DNA from: an uncultured Eubacteriales bacterium
GTDB taxonomy: Bacteria > Bacillota > Clostridia > Christensenellales > Borkfalkiaceae
Assembly (NCBI GenBank): GCA_900545325.1
Contig: UQZE01000102.1
Coordinates: 1 to 7,577, forward strand
Direction: 5' to 3'
DNA length: 7,577 bases
Both the position numbers and the translations under genes were made by a program. Positions 6,384 to 7,577 of this stretch are shown piece after piece. Under the pieces are notes generated by a model. It worked only from the letters and a program-made list of their open reading frames with translations, had not been told where the DNA came from and searched no databases. Within the stretch, counting starts at the first letter, position 1, and each line of letters opens with the position of its first letter.

Positions 6384-6997
6384 ATAAGCTCCTTTAACTT
6401 TTCCGCCATGGCGGAGATCTCCGCGTTTTTGAATTTACAGGCCGCTTTGTTGGCTATGAGCCGCGTGGAAATGGGGTAAATGGTTTCAAAAACTTTCAAA
6501 TCGTTTTCCCTGAGGGTCGCTCCCGTTTCTACGATGTCCACGATGACGTCCGACAGTCCCAAAATAGGCGCCAGTTCTATCGAACCGTTCAGTTTTATGA
6601 TCTCCACGTCCCGCCCTTTGTCCGCATAGAAGTTTTGCGCCGTATGCACGAACTTCGTCGCCACCCTGACGGGACGGAAAGTATCTTCCTTATAATCGCT
6701 TTTCGCGGCTACGCACATACGGCATTTTCCCATGCCGAGGTCGAGCAGTTCGTAAATATCGGGCTCGTTTTCCACTAAAATATCCTTTCCTGCCACGCCC
6801 ACGTCGGCCGCGCCCAGCTCTACGTATTTCGCCACGTCCGCAGGTTTCACCCAAAAGTAACTCACGCCGCGATTTTCGTCCGTAAACACCAGTTTTCTCA
6901 CGTCGGGAGAATATTCGTCGCAGGCGTATCCCGCACGGGACAAAAGCGCGTACACCTTTTCCCCAAGACGGCCTTTCGGCAGCGCTATATTGATCAT
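6380..6997 (-). CDS. hisG: ATP phosphoribosyltransferase catalytic subunit HisG, short form
   Basis: A 205-residue enzyme joining ATP and PRPP to form PR-ATP, the committed and usually feedback-controlled step. It begins with the typical ALPKGRL (5-11), then DVGVAGKDILVEN (65-77), RVATKF (111-116), LNGSIELAPILGLSD (136-150) and the PRPP-binding DIVETGATLREN (154-165). It ends near residue 205, so it lacks the C-terminal ACT-like regulatory domain of about 80 residues found in long HisG. Short HisG depends on HisZ for activity and histidine inhibition, and hisZ is the gene directly upstream. The two overlap by ATGA; an AAGGAGG lies about 13 bases before the ATG (7011-7017), a rather long spacing. 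Confidence 0.96.
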   Translation of the reverse strand: MINIALPKGRLGEKVYALLSRAGYACDEYSPDVRKLVFTDENRGVSYFWVKPADVAKYVELGAADVGVAGKDILVENEPDIYELLDLGMGKCRMCVAAKSDYKEDTFRPVRVATKFVHTAQNFYADKGRDVEIIKLNGSIELAPILGLSDVIVDIVETGATLRENDLKVFETIYPISTRLIANKAACKFKNAEISAMAEKLKELI

Positions 6998-7577
6998 TTT
7001 ACGTACTCAGCCTCCTTGAAGTCCTCGCCTTCCGCGTTTTTAACGAGTTTTACGCTCTTTCCCGCCCGCTGCAACTCTTCCGCGCGGCGGAGCGCTTTCA
7101 CTTCCGCCCCGTCCCCGTAGACGAGCAGCACGTCGGTCTTTTCTATATTTTCCTTGAGATATGCGCACAATTCGCCGAGATAAAGGGCAAATCCGATCGC
7201 CCCCGCCTTTTTGCCGAATTTCCGTGCCAGCTTATCGTACCTGCCCCCGCTCAGCACCGCCTTGGGCACGCCCTCCACGTAGCCGCTGAACACCAGTCCG
7301 TTATAATAGTCCGCGGCGTTCGCCACCGAAAAATCGATATTTATGTTTTCCGAATAGCCGAGGCTGCCGAGCACCTCCACAAGCGAACGCAGTTCCGCCG
7401 CAGAGGAACGCATTTCCTCGTTTATGCAGAGTTTTTCCGCCTTTTCAAGCACTTTCTGCGGATCGCCGCCCAGGCGCATGATCTCTTTAAATATCGTTTT
7501 ATCCGCTTCTTTCAGGCCGATTTCCTCTGCGTACTTTTCAAAATCGTGTGCGTTTTTTTCTTTAAGACAGGCAAACA
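6994..7577 (-). CDS. hisZ: ATP phosphoribosyltransferase regulatory subunit HisZ (5' part outside window)
   Basis: The frame is open to the right edge, so only the C-terminal 193 residues are present and the start is not visible; an internal ATG at 7479 is not the true start. The protein is a histidyl-tRNA synthetase paralogue: ADYYNGLVF (88-96 of the visible part), SGGRYDKLARKF (109-120) and GAIGFAL (125-131) match the HisRS core. The arginine of the HisRS RGLDYY motif is Asn here, and the motif 3 arginine (GxER) is Glu, so it should not aminoacylate tRNA. HisZ instead assembles with short HisG and gives histidine feedback. Only about 60 residues follow the motif 3 region, so the anticodon-binding-like domain is short. 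The stop overlaps hisG by 4 bases. A true HisRS is argued against by the lost arginines and the position next to hisG. Confidence 0.93.
   Translation of the reverse strand, partial: FACLKEKNAHDFEKYAEEIGLKEADKTIFKEIMRLGGDPQKVLEKAEKLCINEEMRSSAAELRSLVEVLGSLGYSENINIDFSVANAADYYNGLVFSGYVEGVPKAVLSGGRYDKLARKFGKKAGAIGFALYLGELCAYLKENIEKTDVLLVYGDGAEVKALRRAEELQRAGKSVKLVKNAEGEDFKEAEYVK

Larger units (their letters stand above)
62..7577 (-). other. Histidine biosynthesis operon hisZGDCBHAF(IE) plus alarmone synthetase
   Basis: Ten genes lie on one strand with no gap larger than one base. Stop and start overlap as ATGA at 6994-6997, 6380-6383, 5109-5112, 4051-4054, 3443-3446, 2838-2841, 1368-1371 and 721-724; at hisA/hisF the arrangement is TGA-T-ATG (2121-2127). 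Every histidine pathway enzyme from PRPP and ATP onward is encoded except histidinol-phosphate phosphatase. The promoter and any leader control (for example a histidine T-box) would lie right of the window. I saw no convincing internal promoter. One polycistronic transcript is inferred. Confidence 0.9.

Noticed and set aside
6994..7577. Histidyl-tRNA synthetase (HisRS)
   Set aside because: The DYY, GGRYDKL and GFAL motifs are HisRS-like, but the two catalytic arginines are replaced and the gene overlaps a short-form hisG, so HisZ fits better.

Overview
The window is one tightly packed minus-strand operon for histidine biosynthesis that ends with a small alarmone (ppGpp) synthetase gene. In transcription order, from high to low coordinates, it reads hisZ (5' end outside the window), hisG, hisD, hisC, hisB (IGPD only), hisH, hisA, hisF, hisIE, and a RelQ/YjbM-type RelA/SpoT-domain gene. 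A perfect 13-bp GC-rich hairpin at the left edge follows the last gene. No tRNA, rRNA, CRISPR array, insertion sequence or phage gene is visible, and there is no gene-free stretch longer than about 60 bases.

The organism is most likely a Firmicute of the clostridial type, possibly an uncultured gut lineage; this is inference. The grounds are the short HisG paired with HisZ, the order hisZGD-C-B-HAF-IE, a monofunctional HisB, strong AGGAGG-type ribosome binding sites, and a RelQ/YjbM-like synthetase. The DNA is moderately G+C rich by eye, and many third codon positions are G or C. That bias also explains the many long but meaningless antisense open frames.

Region by region: 6994-7577 holds the C-terminal half of HisZ. 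HisZG starts the pathway from ATP and PRPP. HisIE (721-1371) does the next two steps, HisA (2125-2841) isomerises the product, and HisH/HisF (2838-3446 and 1368-2123) form the glutamine-dependent synthase that makes IGP and AICAR. HisB (3443-4054) dehydrates IGP, HisC (4051-5112) transaminates, and HisD (5109-6383) oxidises histidinol to histidine. The only enzyme not seen is histidinol-phosphate phosphatase.

Eight of the nine gene junctions are the 4-base overlap ATGA, and the ninth (hisA/hisF) has a single base between stop and start, so the operon looks translationally coupled throughout. The last gene, at 62-724, is the most interesting: a stringent-response enzyme co-transcribed with, and overlapping, an amino-acid biosynthesis operon. 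It lacks a clear Shine-Dalgarno sequence, unlike most genes before it.
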